NCBI GenBank assembly: GCA_963739175.1
Contig: CAVTZH010000004.1
Span: 1-64,000, forward strand
From: VAZQ01 sp963739175
GTDB taxonomy: Bacteria > Pseudomonadota > Alphaproteobacteria > Rhizobiales > Xanthobacteraceae
Direction of reading: 5' to 3'
Length of the DNA: 64,000 bases
This document shows, piece by piece, positions 52,017-60,270 of this stretch. Position numbers and translations under genes: made by a program. Within the stretch, counting starts at the first letter, position 1, and every line of letters starts with the position of its first letter. A model generated the notes under the pieces. That model worked only from the letters and a program-made list of their open reading frames with translations, had not been told where the DNA came from and did no database searches.

Positions 52017-53131
52017 TCAATCGCGGATGTCCTGCAGGAACCATTCGGTCGGGATTTTCCGCCCGAGGCCCTGCGCCTTGGCGAGCTCGTAGATACGACC
52101 CGCGAGCGGCCAAAACTGGTTGCCCTGCAAGTTGCCGCGCTCGGAGTAGGAGATCTGGTCGTCGGAGGTGCGGCCCTTGCCGTTGCCCGCAACGATGTCG
52201 GCAAAGGTGATGGTTCGCTCGGGCGAGGAAGATGGCGCCATTCCCGCGGCTGCCTTTGGTCTTGCGCTTGAAACCGGTCTCGATATCGGGGCGCGCAGCA
52301 TAGGTGAAGTACTCGTCGTCGACCCCGGGTTGGGCGCCCCACGGCGTCGTGGCGTTGCCAAACCGCAGGTAGACGTCGATGCGGTCGAGGACCCGCGTGT
52401 CCTTGATGCCGCCGCCGGTTCCCGGAGCGACGATGTGGGCGCCTTTCTCGATCCGCGTGCCGTCGATCACGGAGACCGCGGAGTCGGTGAGCGCCGCGAC
52501 GATATCGGCATCGCGATAGATCTCATCGGCACTGTCGCAGACCTTCACCTCGAGGGCGTATTTGTCGGCCATCTCCCGCCCGAAGCGCTCGCGGTTGGCT
52601 TTGGTCGGGCTATAGACCTGCAGGCGCTTGAGTGCGGGGCGCACATGCATGAAGGCTTCCATGTGGGTATGCGACATGCCGCCGGAGCCCAGCATGCCGA
52701 TCACCTCGGCGTTCTTCTTCGCCAGGTATCTGACACCGATGCCGCCGTCAGCGCCTACACGCGTGAGCTGGGTCAGTCCGTCATTGAGGATCGCGAGCGG
52801 CTCACCGCTCTCAGTGTCGGTGAGCAGGATGAGGCCGCAATAGGTCCCGGGCCTGATGCAGTATTTCTCCTGCGTCCGGGCGCCGTTGTATTCCTGCTCG
52901 TAGATGATGTCCGACTTGATGCGGATGGCGAAGTAGCCGCTGGTCGAGCCGCCTTCCACGCTGCTCCATTGATAGACCTTGCCGGGCTTGCTTGGTCGGG
53001 ATCTGGATATCCGTGCGCGGCTTGCACACGGCCTCGGTGGTGACGAGCTGGCGGTAGGCCTGGTCGAGCGCGTCGATCGCAACGCCCATCGTGAGCAGCT
53101 TCGCGACGTCCGCATTGCTGATGATCAGCAT
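52017..53131 (-). pseudogene. Ornithine cyclodeaminase/mu-crystallin-family protein, frame broken twice (near 52988 and 52228)
   Basis: Part one from ATG 53131: LIISNADVAKLLTMGVAIDALDQAYRQLVTTEAVCKPRTDIQIPT. Part two from about 52988: PGKVYQWSSVEGGSTSGYFAIRIKSD, LTRVGADGGIGVRYLAKKNAEVIGMLGSGGMSHTHMEAF (NAD-binding), and DADIVAALTDSAVSVIDGTRIEKGAHIVAPG. Part three from about 52228: ERTITFADIVAGNGKGRTSDDQISYSERGN. The whole is about 371 aa. Relatives deaminate ornithine or reduce imino/keto acids with NAD(P)H. It is followed by the MmgE/PrpD gene 37 bases on. Confidence 0.83.
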
Positions 53132-53150
53132 GAAATCCCTGCGTGCAATT

Positions 53151-53225
53151 CTAGTGCCCCGTTTCCGAAGTTCGTAATACGTCGCAGCACATTCTGACAC
53201 GAACTTCGGAAACAAGGGGCACTAG
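53151..53225. repeat. 75-bp inverted-repeat element with CTAG ends
   Basis: CTAGTGCCCCGTTTCCGAAG... (53151-53175) is the inverse of the arm at 53199-53225 ending GGGGCACTAG, differing only by two bases (TT/AA) missing on the left. The 23-bp centre is unrelated. The clean ends and CTAG at both tips suggest a small mobile or dispersed palindrome (MITE-like). It abuts a truncated LysR reading frame at 53231. Confidence 0.75.
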
Positions 53226-53230
53226 CAACT

Positions 53231-53335
53231 CTATGCTGCCAGTGCCGCTTTTCGAATGTTCAGGCGCTGGGCGGCTTTCCCAATGCTGCCTTCCTCTATG
53301 ATTGCCAACATGTTGCGCAGATGGCGGATGTCCAT
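53231..53335 (-). pseudogene. Truncated LysR-type regulator, N-terminal helix-turn-helix only
   Basis: From ATG 53335 the frame reads MDIRHLRNMLAIIEEGSIGK and continues AAQRLNI, an unmistakable LysR start (helices 1 and 2 of the winged helix), then RKAALAA and a stop. The expected SQPALSR...LE recognition helix and the whole effector domain are missing. The break falls next to the inverted-repeat element at 53151-53225, and beyond that lies the start of the ornithine-cyclodeaminase-like gene. A deletion or insertion involving the element probably removed the rest. Confidence 0.65.
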
Positions 53336-53449
53336 AGGGTGGGCCGATCAAACGGAGCGTCGCAGGCAAACGCGTTTCAACCTAGTGAGGCGCTCTCCGG
53401 CGTGTCAAGCACGCGCGCCAAGCACGTTCCGTCGGCAACCATGTTTGGG

Positions 53450-53459
53450 AACAATTGTT
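53450..53459. promoter_or_regulatory. Short dyad upstream of the OYE-family gene
   Basis: AACAATTGTT is a perfect 10-bp palindrome inside GGGAACAATTGTTTTTCC, 74 bases before ATG 53533. It could be an operator of the OYE gene, perhaps once bound by the lost LysR regulator. Weak evidence: composition and position only. Confidence 0.3.
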
Positions 53460-53532
53460 TTTCCAAAAACCAGGCTACCAAAGCGTGATGCGGAGCCTGA
53501 CAAAGCTTGGTCTCTTGCTAGGATGATCGGAC

Positions 53533-55497
53533 ATGAATGCGGGTCCTGAAAAGCCATTTCCTCATTTGTTTTCGCCGCTTCGCATCGGCCGCCGGCAGGC
53601 GCGCAACCGCGTGTTTCGGGCTGCGACGGCGACGAACCTTGCCGAAAAGCGCGATATCTCCGAGCGATTGCTGGCTCACTACACAACGCTTGCCCGCGGC
53701 GGAGCGGGTGTCATCGTCACCGAAGCGATGCGGCTTCACCCATCGGCAGTGGTGCGGAGCAGCAATATTCCGGGTTTCGATCCGAAAATCATCCCTGGGC
53801 TGACGCGCTGGGCCGAAGCCGTGCACGCCGCCGGCGCGCTCCTGATCGGCCAGATCAATCACAGCGGCCGCGAGCACAACAGCACAACGGTTCCGCCTTG
53901 CTTGATCGGCCCCTCGGCGATCGCGTGTCCGCGCTCCGGCGGTGTGCCGCGCGCCATGGCCGCGGAAGAAATCGAAGATTTCATCAAGTATGCCGTGCTG
54001 GCCGGCAAGAACATGGCGCAGGCCGGATTGGACGGCATCGAGGTGCATTGCGCGCAGGGCCACCTGCTCCAGCAGTTCGTGTCGCCGTTTTCGAACAAGC
54101 GCACCGACCGATGGGGTGGGAGCTGGGACAACCGCATCCGTTTCGTGCGGGAGACACTGAGCGGCATTCGCGCATCGACGCAGTCGGATTTCGTCGTCGG
54201 CTTACGGCTCGGCGTTGATGAATTCACCGATGGCGGCTGGACACTCGACATGAGCGTGCGGCTGGTTCAGCAGTTCATCGACGAAGGGCTGATCGACTAC
54301 GTCTCGCTGTCGCAAGGCAATTTCAACACCATCGACACGCACCTGCCGGATCGCCACTACGCGCAGGTGCCGTTTCACGACCTGCATGCGAAGTTCAAGG
54401 CCGCGGTGCCGGCGGCAACGACGATCGCGGCGACGCGGATCGTTACGCCCGAGCAGGCAGAATCGCTGATCGCTCAAGGCAATGCCGACGGGGTGGCGCT
54501 TGGGCGGGCGCTCACGGTGGATCCAGACTGGCCGCGCAAGGCAGAGCAGGGGGAGGCGGGCCGTATCAGGCTGTGCATCGGCTGCAATCACTGCTGGGAC
54601 GGGCTGCATGAGGGCAGCGCCGCGCTGACCTGCGTGCACAATCCGGTGGTCGGTCGAGAGACTGAATTGTTGGCGGTCGAGCCGGCCAAGGAGCCCGCCA
54701 CCATCGTCGTGCTGGGCGGCGGCCCGGCGGGTATGGAAGCGGCACGCCTGGCGGCTGCGCGCGGTCATCACGTCGTTCTGTTTGAGAAAGAGCCAGTGCT
54801 TGGCGGCAAGGTCGTCACGGGCGCGAAAGTCGGCGGTCATGCCGAATACGCCAATGTTGCTTCGTACCTTGAAGGGGAGGTGCGCCGTTCGAACAATATC
54901 GTGTTGCGCATTGGCGAGACCGCATCTTTTGAGGCCGTCGCCGCGCTCGCGCCCAAGACAGTCGTCGTCGCAACTGGTGCCACGCCGGTGGCGCCCGAGG
55001 TTGCGGGCGACGGTTCGATACCCTTGGTCGCGGGGTTCGAAACGGTTCCGCCAACGCTCTCCGGAAAACATGTGATCCTGTTAGACGAAGACGGCTATTG
55101 GTGGGGAGCGCAAGCGGCTGAAGAGGTGATCAGCCGCGGCGCGCGGCTCACTTTCGTGACGCGCTTTTTCGAACCGTTCCGGGAGCTGCCCACGGTTTCG
55201 CGCATAGCGGCTTTGCGTCAGCTCGATGGGCTGGGTGCGACCATCCTCGCCCTGCATCAACTCACGCACGTGTCGTCAGGCACGGCGATCGTCCAGCACT
55301 ACGCGAGCGGGCGCGAGACACGCATCGAGAATGTCGATTTGATCATCAGCATCGGCCCGCAGGTGCCCAATGACGGCTGTGTTGCCGAACTGCGCCGCGC
55401 CGGGATTTCCGACATTCGCATCATCGGCGACGCTTTCACGCCGCGCCGGTTGCGCCACGCCATCAATGAGGCGCATGCGGTGGCGCGCAGCCTCTAG
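53533..55497 (+). CDS. NADH:flavin oxidoreductase of the 2,4-dienoyl-CoA reductase type
   Basis: 654 aa with three parts. Residues about 10-340 are an old-yellow-enzyme FMN barrel (FSPLRIGRRQARNRVFRAA; GAGVIVTEAMRLHP; GQINHSGREHN; DGIEVHCAQGHLLQQFVSPFSNKRTDRWGG). A 4Fe-4S site follows near 350 (CIGCNHC...LTC). The C-terminal part binds FAD/NAD (TIVVLGGGPAGMEAARLAAARGHHVVLFEKE). This is the layout of 2,4-dienoyl-CoA reductase and trimethylamine/dimethylamine dehydrogenases. It probably reduces an unsaturated acyl-CoA or enone. It is divergent from the ornithine-cyclodeaminase/PrpD operon. Confidence 0.9.
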   Translation: MNAGPEKPFPHLFSPLRIGRRQARNRVFRAATATNLAEKRDISERLLAHYTTLARGGAGVIVTEAMRLHPSAVVRSSNIPGFDPKIIPGLTRWAEAVHAAGALLIGQINHSGREHNSTTVPPCLIGPSAIACPRSGGVPRAMAAEEIEDFIKYAVLAGKNMAQAGLDGIEVHCAQGHLLQQFVSPFSNKRTDRWGGSWDNRIRFVRETLSGIRASTQSDFVVGLRLGVDEFTDGGWTLDMSVRLVQQFIDEGLIDYVSLSQGNFNTIDTHLPDRHYAQVPFHDLHAKFKAAVPAATTIAATRIVTPEQAESLIAQGNADGVALGRALTVDPDWPRKAEQGEAGRIRLCIGCNHCWDGLHEGSAALTCVHNPVVGRETELLAVEPAKEPATIVVLGGGPAGMEAARLAAARGHHVVLFEKEPVLGGKVVTGAKVGGHAEYANVASYLEGEVRRSNNIVLRIGETASFEAVAALAPKTVVVATGATPVAPEVAGDGSIPLVAGFETVPPTLSGKHVILLDEDGYWWGAQAAEEVISRGARLTFVTRFFEPFRELPTVSRIAALRQLDGLGATILALHQLTHVSSGTAIVQHYASGRETRIENVDLIISIGPQVPNDGCVAELRRAGISDIRIIGDAFTPRRLRHAINEAHAVARSL

Positions 55498-55536
55498 ATT
55501 CGCGGCACCCCGTCGTCAGCAACGCCGGTGCCAACG

Positions 55537-56520
55537 CTACTGATCGATCTGAATATTGGCGGCCTTCGCGACCGCGGCCCAGGTCTTGAAGTCGTTGGCA
55601 ATCATGCCCGCGAACCGTTCCGAGTTGCTGCCGACCGGATCGAGGTTGGCGGCGACGAGCTTCTCCCGCACTTCAGGCATCTTCACGGCCGCAGCAATCT
55701 CCGACGAAAGCTTGTTGACGATCGCGGGCGGGGTCCGCGCGGGCGCAAGGAACCCGGCCCAGCTCAGGGCGATGAAGCCGTCGACGCCGGCTTCCGCGGT
55801 CGTCGGCACGTTCGGAAAGCGCGGATCGCGCGTGGCGGAAGTGACCGCAAGCGCCCGGACCGCCCCGCTGTTGATCTGGCCGGCATTCGACGCCGTGAGG
55901 AATGACATCATCAACTGGCCGCCGGCCAGCGCCGCCGACACCTCGTTCATGCCCTTGTAGGGAATGTACTGCACCGGCGCGCCGGTCTTTTCCCGGAACA
56001 GGGCGGTCATCAGCTGGTGGCCTGCGGTCGAGCCGCCGGCATTGGCCTTGCCGGGGTTCTTCTTGATGTAGTCGACCAGCTCACGCAGGTTTTGCGCCGG
56101 CACGTCCTTCGCGACTGAAAGGATGAAAGGAAAGGACGCCGCGTTCGACAGCGGTGCGAAGTCGGCGATGGAATAGCGCAATCTCGAATAGATCGCCGGA
56201 TTGATCACGATCGACGCCGCCGCGGCGCACAGGATGGTGTAACCGTCGGGCTGCGCCTTGGCGACGAATTCGGTGCCGAGGATGGTATTGGCGCCCGCTC
56301 TGTTCTCGATGACCACCGGCTGGCCGAGCCGCTCCGTGAGCCTCTGGCCGATCAGGCGCGCCACCACGTCGAGCGTGCCGCCGGCGGCTGCGGGGATCAC
56401 GACGCGAATGGGCTGGCTCGGATAGGCGGAAGCGCTTTCCTGCGCTCGCGCAACGCTGACGGCGTGCAAAGACAGCACCAGAATTCCGACCGCAACAATC
56501 GAGCTTTTCTTTACGGGCAT
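55537..56520 (-). CDS. Bug/TctC periplasmic substrate-binding receptor
   Basis: 327 aa. Signal peptide VKKSSIVAVGILVLSLHAVSVARAQ is followed by ASAYPSQPIRVVIPAAAGGTLDVVARLIGQRLTERLGQPVVIENRAGANTILGTEFVAKAQPDGYTIL. The ligand loop reads NAGGSTAGHQLMTALFRE. It lies downstream of the two polysaccharide-deacetylase-like genes on the same strand with a 79-base gap, and convergent with the OYE gene. It is one of seven receptors of the classic branch in this window. Confidence 0.9.
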   Translation of the reverse strand: MPVKKSSIVAVGILVLSLHAVSVARAQESASAYPSQPIRVVIPAAAGGTLDVVARLIGQRLTERLGQPVVIENRAGANTILGTEFVAKAQPDGYTILCAAAASIVINPAIYSRLRYSIADFAPLSNAASFPFILSVAKDVPAQNLRELVDYIKKNPGKANAGGSTAGHQLMTALFREKTGAPVQYIPYKGMNEVSAALAGGQLMMSFLTASNAGQINSGAVRALAVTSATRDPRFPNVPTTAEAGVDGFIALSWAGFLAPARTPPAIVNKLSSEIAAAVKMPEVREKLVAANLDPVGSNSERFAGMIANDFKTWAAVAKAANIQIDQ

Positions 56521-56599
56521 CGAGCGTTCCTCTCCTCGTCAATCCATTTTTTGTTGAGCGCCACGTGGGGCCGCGCTGGCATGGCCAGGGCGATTTGCC

Positions 56600-57476
56600 C
56601 TAGCTTGCAGCACCTTGTTCGACGTAGTTGGCGAGCCACCACTTGCGCACTTCGTCGTGCGTGGTGAAAACGACACCTTCGTGCTGTTTGGCGTAAGCGA
56701 TGAAGTCGTCGAATGCCTTCGCGCGCGAAGGCCGGCCGGTGATGAAGTCGTGCACGGTCATCGGCATCAGCACCGCTTGCTCGGCGCCGCGTTCGTACAA
56801 AGCATCAAACTGGTCCTTCATGATCTGCAACACGGTATCCGGCGTGTTCATCTCCCAGGTATTGAACGGGTTGACCGGCTGCTGATTGCCGGCGTTCTTC
56901 GAATACGCCGCATCGCTGTAGACCGAGAAACGGAATCTCCATGAAGCTCTTGCCGTGCCCTTCGACGATGTAGGGCAGGTCGTCGTTCCAGATGCTGGCG
57001 TCCCATTCGAAATCGAAATTCTTGAGCAACAGGTCCATCGTGCTGTGGCTTGCGGCGCAGGTCCGCCATCCGCGCAGGTGCTGACCCATCTTGTCCTCAA
57101 ACACGCGGACCGTCTTGCGGATGACCTCGAGCTCCTCGTGCGGCGGAAGATCGCTCAGCGCCTCGTGCGCGTAGCCATGGCCGGCGATCGAATGCCCGAG
57201 CTTGATCACCTCGCGCGACACCTCGGGATATTTTTCGCAGGTGGCGCCGCAGATGATCCAGGTGCCGAGCACCCCGTGCTTGGACATGATCTCCAGCAGG
57301 CGCCAGGCGCCGCGGCGGCCGCCATATTGGCGTTCGTAGTAGTCGCGCGGGTCAGGCTGGCCGTCCGCGAACATCACGCAGGCTTCTTCCGATTGATGGT
57401 GCACGCTGATGATGATCGGCAGCCTGACGCCGGGGGGCCACGTGCCGGCTTTCTTCAGCGCGACTTCCTTCCACAT
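56600..57476 (-). pseudogene. Polysaccharide-deacetylase-family protein, frame broken near 56926
   Basis: From ATG 57476: WPPGVRLPIIISVHHQSEEA, YGGRRGAWRLLEIMSKHGVLGTWIICGATCEKYPEVSREVIKLGHSIAGHGYAHE, WNDDLPYIVEGHGKSFMEIPF. It continues in another frame from about 56926 as SVYSDAAYSKNAGNQQPVNPFNTWEM to the stop at 56600. One extra base in 56921-56930 explains the break (about 291 aa restored). The NodB fold keeps the His pair (GHGYAH) but the usual DD motif is absent. Relatives include PuuE-type allantoinases and formamidases, and a ring-amide hydrolase would suit this island better than a wall enzyme. Confidence 0.8.
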
Positions 57477-57484
57477 GGCTTGCC

Positions 57485-58321
57485 TCAATTCTTCGTCTGA
57501 GCCGGACGGTCGCACCAGCCGGCGATTTCGCTGCAGCGTGCAAATTGAATGTCGTTGTGGGCGGTGACGCGTTCCAGGAACTGCTTCAGCGTGCGCAAAG
57601 GTGCCGGCCGCCCGGTGGCCCAGGTTTGCAGGCTGAGGATCATGAACCGGGGGCCGGTGTCGGTTTCCCGATACAGGACGTCGAATTCGTTCTTCCAGGT
57701 ATGGGCGAGCCCGGCGGGGCCACCCCGCATCGGGTAGGGAAACGCCACGCACGCTTTGTCTTGCGTGGTGGTCGTGAAGGGGATCTCGACCAGCGGTCCG
57801 GCCTCGCAGTCCAGGAGATAGGGCAGGTCGTCGTTGAGCATGCTGCTGTCCCAGTCGAAGCCTTCGGCCGACAGGACATCGAAGGTTTGCGCGCTGATGC
57901 GATAGTCGGGACAGCGCCAGCCCTTGATCGCCACGCCGCAGGTGTCGGCCAGCGCCTTGACCGTGCGGCGCACGATGGTCTGCTCGCGCTCGCGGCTCGC
58001 CGTGCGAACCTTTTCGAAACCGTAGCTCATGCCCGCGATTTCGTGACCCGCCGCGTGCGCCGCGCGCGCCGCATCCGGAAATTTCTCCGCGGCCATGCCG
58101 GTCATGAAGAACGTGGCCTTCACGCCAAACTGGTCGAGCAATTCGAGGATGTTCCAGATTCCGCGCCGCGCGCCGTATTCGATCTGCCCGAAGCTGTTGG
58201 CGTTGGGACGCTCGCCCGGCCGCAGCGGCGCGCCTTCGCCCGCCTGATGCTCGAACGTGAGCACGACCGGCAGCCTCACACCTACAGGCCAGCGCGTTTC
58301 CAACCGGGATTCCTTGATCAT
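57485..58321 (-). CDS. Polysaccharide-deacetylase/PuuE-like protein
   Basis: 278 aa from ATG 58321; a start at 58402 would add 27 residues without homology. The pattern is VGVRLPVVLTFEHQAGEGAP, YGARRGIWNILELLDQFGVKATFFMTGMAAEKFPDAARAAHAAGHEIAGMSYGFE, KGWRCPDYRISAQTFDVLSAEGFDWDSSMLNDDLPYLLD. It is a NodB fold of the same subgroup as the downstream protein (56600-57476), eight bases away, so the pair may be a heterodimer or successive steps. The metal His of GHxxxxH is replaced here by GMSYGFE. It is divergent from the Bug-like gene at 58439. Confidence 0.8.
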   Translation of the reverse strand: MIKESRLETRWPVGVRLPVVLTFEHQAGEGAPLRPGERPNANSFGQIEYGARRGIWNILELLDQFGVKATFFMTGMAAEKFPDAARAAHAAGHEIAGMSYGFEKVRTASREREQTIVRRTVKALADTCGVAIKGWRCPDYRISAQTFDVLSAEGFDWDSSMLNDDLPYLLDCEAGPLVEIPFTTTTQDKACVAFPYPMRGGPAGLAHTWKNEFDVLYRETDTGPRFMILSLQTWATGRPAPLRTLKQFLERVTAHNDIQFARCSEIAGWCDRPAQTKN

Positions 58322-58438
58322 CACCAACCCGTGCTTCGTTCGGTCGCTGCGGTGTTCTCTTGACCCGCTATCGATAAGACGGCAGATTTTCGAAATTAAC
58401 AATCATTTCGACATAGCGGTCAAGGAGATCAGGCGCTC

Positions 58439-59464
58439 ATGAGACGAGATATCGCGGGAGCGATCTGTATCCTGCTTGCGTCGGCCTCCGTTGCGCAGGC
58501 GGACCCGGTCGCCGACTTCTTCAAGGGCAAGCAGCTGCGGATGATCGTCGGCTCGGCCGTCGGCGGTGGCTACGATCTCTATGCGCGGGCGCTTGCGCGC
58601 GAGCTCGGCAAGCACATTCCGGGCGAGCCCTCGATCATCGTTCAGAACCAGCCCGGCGCTGCCGGCATGGTGATGGTGAACCAGATCTACAATCAGGGTC
58701 CGCACGACGGGACGGTGATCGGCGCGTCGCTGAACGGAATTCCCACTGCATCGATGCTTCAAACCGGCGCGAAATTCGACCCGGTGAAATTGAACTGGCT
58801 CGGCAGCCTCAACCGCGAAGCCTATGTGGGCTATTTCTGGCACACGGCGCCGATCTCCCACATCAATGATTTGAAAACCAAGGAAATCCTGGTCGGCGCG
58901 ACCACGGCCGGCACCACAATGGTCGACTATCCACTGCTGCTCAACGATCTCCTGGGCTACAAATTCAAGGTCGTGCGCGGCTACCAAGGCCCGCCGCAGA
59001 TCAACCTCGCGATCGAGCGCGGCGAAGTCCAGGGCAATGGCGGTCTTGGCTATGCGGTGGTCCAGGCGCTGACGCAGCGATGGCTCGACGAGAAAAAGAT
59101 CAAGATCCTCGTGCAATACAACTTGCAGGGCGTTCCCGAGCTCAAGGGCGTTCCGCTGGCGACCGAGCTCGCGACCAGTGAACGCGAACGCCAGGCAATG
59201 CGGCTGGTGTTTGCGCGTTCCGAATTTTCCCGGCCGTTCGTTGTTTCACAGGAGGTGCCGATGGAACGTGTGACGGCTTTGCGGCGCGCCTTCGAGGCGG
59301 CGGCAAAGGACCCGGCGTTCCTCGCCGAGGCCAAGAAGCTGCAGCTCGATATTTCGGTCATGCCGGGTGAAGAGATGCAGAGCCTGGTCGCCGAGCTTGC
59401 CAAGACCTCCCCCGAGGTGATTGCACGCGTGAAGGAAGCTCTCAACGCTCCAGCGGCAAAATAG
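58439..59464 (+). CDS. Bug/TctC-like periplasmic receptor (FFKGK branch)
   Basis: 341 aa. Signal peptide RRDIAGAICILLASASVAQA precedes DPVADFFKGKQLRMIVGSAVGGGYDLYARALARELGKHIPGEPSIIVQNQPGAAGMVMVNQIYNQGPHDGTVIG. This is the same divergent branch as 12942 and 31125. It shares the ending ...VTALRRAFEAAAKDPAFLAEAKKLQLDIS with those. It is followed after 31 bases by a GntR/FCD regulator, which is likely to respond to the imported acid and control this gene. No TctA/TctB genes are adjacent. Confidence 0.87.
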   Translation: MRRDIAGAICILLASASVAQADPVADFFKGKQLRMIVGSAVGGGYDLYARALARELGKHIPGEPSIIVQNQPGAAGMVMVNQIYNQGPHDGTVIGASLNGIPTASMLQTGAKFDPVKLNWLGSLNREAYVGYFWHTAPISHINDLKTKEILVGATTAGTTMVDYPLLLNDLLGYKFKVVRGYQGPPQINLAIERGEVQGNGGLGYAVVQALTQRWLDEKKIKILVQYNLQGVPELKGVPLATELATSERERQAMRLVFARSEFSRPFVVSQEVPMERVTALRRAFEAAAKDPAFLAEAKKLQLDISVMPGEEMQSLVAELAKTSPEVIARVKEALNAPAAK

Positions 59465-59495
59465 CTCCTGCCGGAACAACGCAAGGAAAACGAAT

Positions 59496-60227
59496 ATGCG
59501 GCGATCGGTTTCATCGGCTCAATCCGAGAGAGATTTGGAGCTACAGCCGGCAGGGCAGGCGGGCGCATCCAAAACCTTGGCCGGCACGGTGCTGGCGTCG
59601 ATGCGGAGCGACATTCTCGAGCTGCGATTGATCCCCGGTTCAAAGCTGCCGTTTGAATCGCTGCGCGAACGCTACGATGCCGGCTTCAGCCCGCTCCGGG
59701 AATCGCTCTCGCGCCTGGTCGTGGAGGGGCTCGTTATCGGAGAGGACCAGCGCGGCTTTCGCGTCGCGCCGCTCACGGTCGAGGACTTCGTCGATCTGAC
59801 AACGCTGCGGCGGGAGATCGAGGTGATGGCGATCACCCGCTCGGTCGAACGGGGCGGCGATACCTGGGAGGCGGATCTCGTCCGCGCCTTCCACCACATG
59901 CTGCTGGCGTCGTCACCCGTCCGCCGCGGCTATCCGACCGAATGGGCGCGGCGGCACAAGGCCTTCCACGAAGCCTTGGTCGCCGCCTGCGGCTCGCCGC
60001 GGCTGTTGCTGCTGAGGCGGCAGCTCTTCGATCATTTCATGCGCTACCAGCGCGTGGCGCCGCGTCACGTCTGGAAGAACAGCATCCGCGATACCGAACA
60101 CAAAAAGATCGTGGACGCGGCGCTGTCGCGGAATGTCGACAAGGCCGCGGCATTGATCCGCGCCCACATCCGGATACTCGATGAGATCGTGGATGGCGTG
60201 AAGGCCTATCAATCCAAGATCAGCTAG
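59496..60227 (+). CDS. GntR-family regulator with FCD domain
   Basis: 243 aa. The winged helix-turn-helix is at about residues 28-90 (LAGTVLASMRSDILELRLIPGSKLPFESLRERYDAGFSPLRESLSRLVVEGLVIGEDQRGFRVAPLT). The FCD ligand domain follows (VEDFVDLTTLRREIEVMAITRSVERGGDTWEADLVRAFHHM...WARRHKAFHEALVAACGSPRLLLLRRQLFDHFMRYQRVA...DTEHKKIVDAALSRNVDKAAALIRAHI), with the Asp/His/His metal-ligand pattern. FCD proteins bind small carboxylates. It lies between a Bug-like receptor and an MBL hydrolase and is a second candidate for the repeated operators. Confidence 0.9.
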   Translation: MRRSVSSAQSERDLELQPAGQAGASKTLAGTVLASMRSDILELRLIPGSKLPFESLRERYDAGFSPLRESLSRLVVEGLVIGEDQRGFRVAPLTVEDFVDLTTLRREIEVMAITRSVERGGDTWEADLVRAFHHMLLASSPVRRGYPTEWARRHKAFHEALVAACGSPRLLLLRRQLFDHFMRYQRVAPRHVWKNSIRDTEHKKIVDAALSRNVDKAAALIRAHIRILDEIVDGVKAYQSKIS

Positions 60228-60270
60228 TGCGGCAAACGGCGATCGGCGTTTGCAGCGGGGGGAGAACCGA

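Noticed and set aside
58391..58410. CGAAAT...ATTTCG between divergent genes as a seventh operator
   Set aside because: Only the right half resembles AATCAAT; the dyad is of a different type and the left half does not match.
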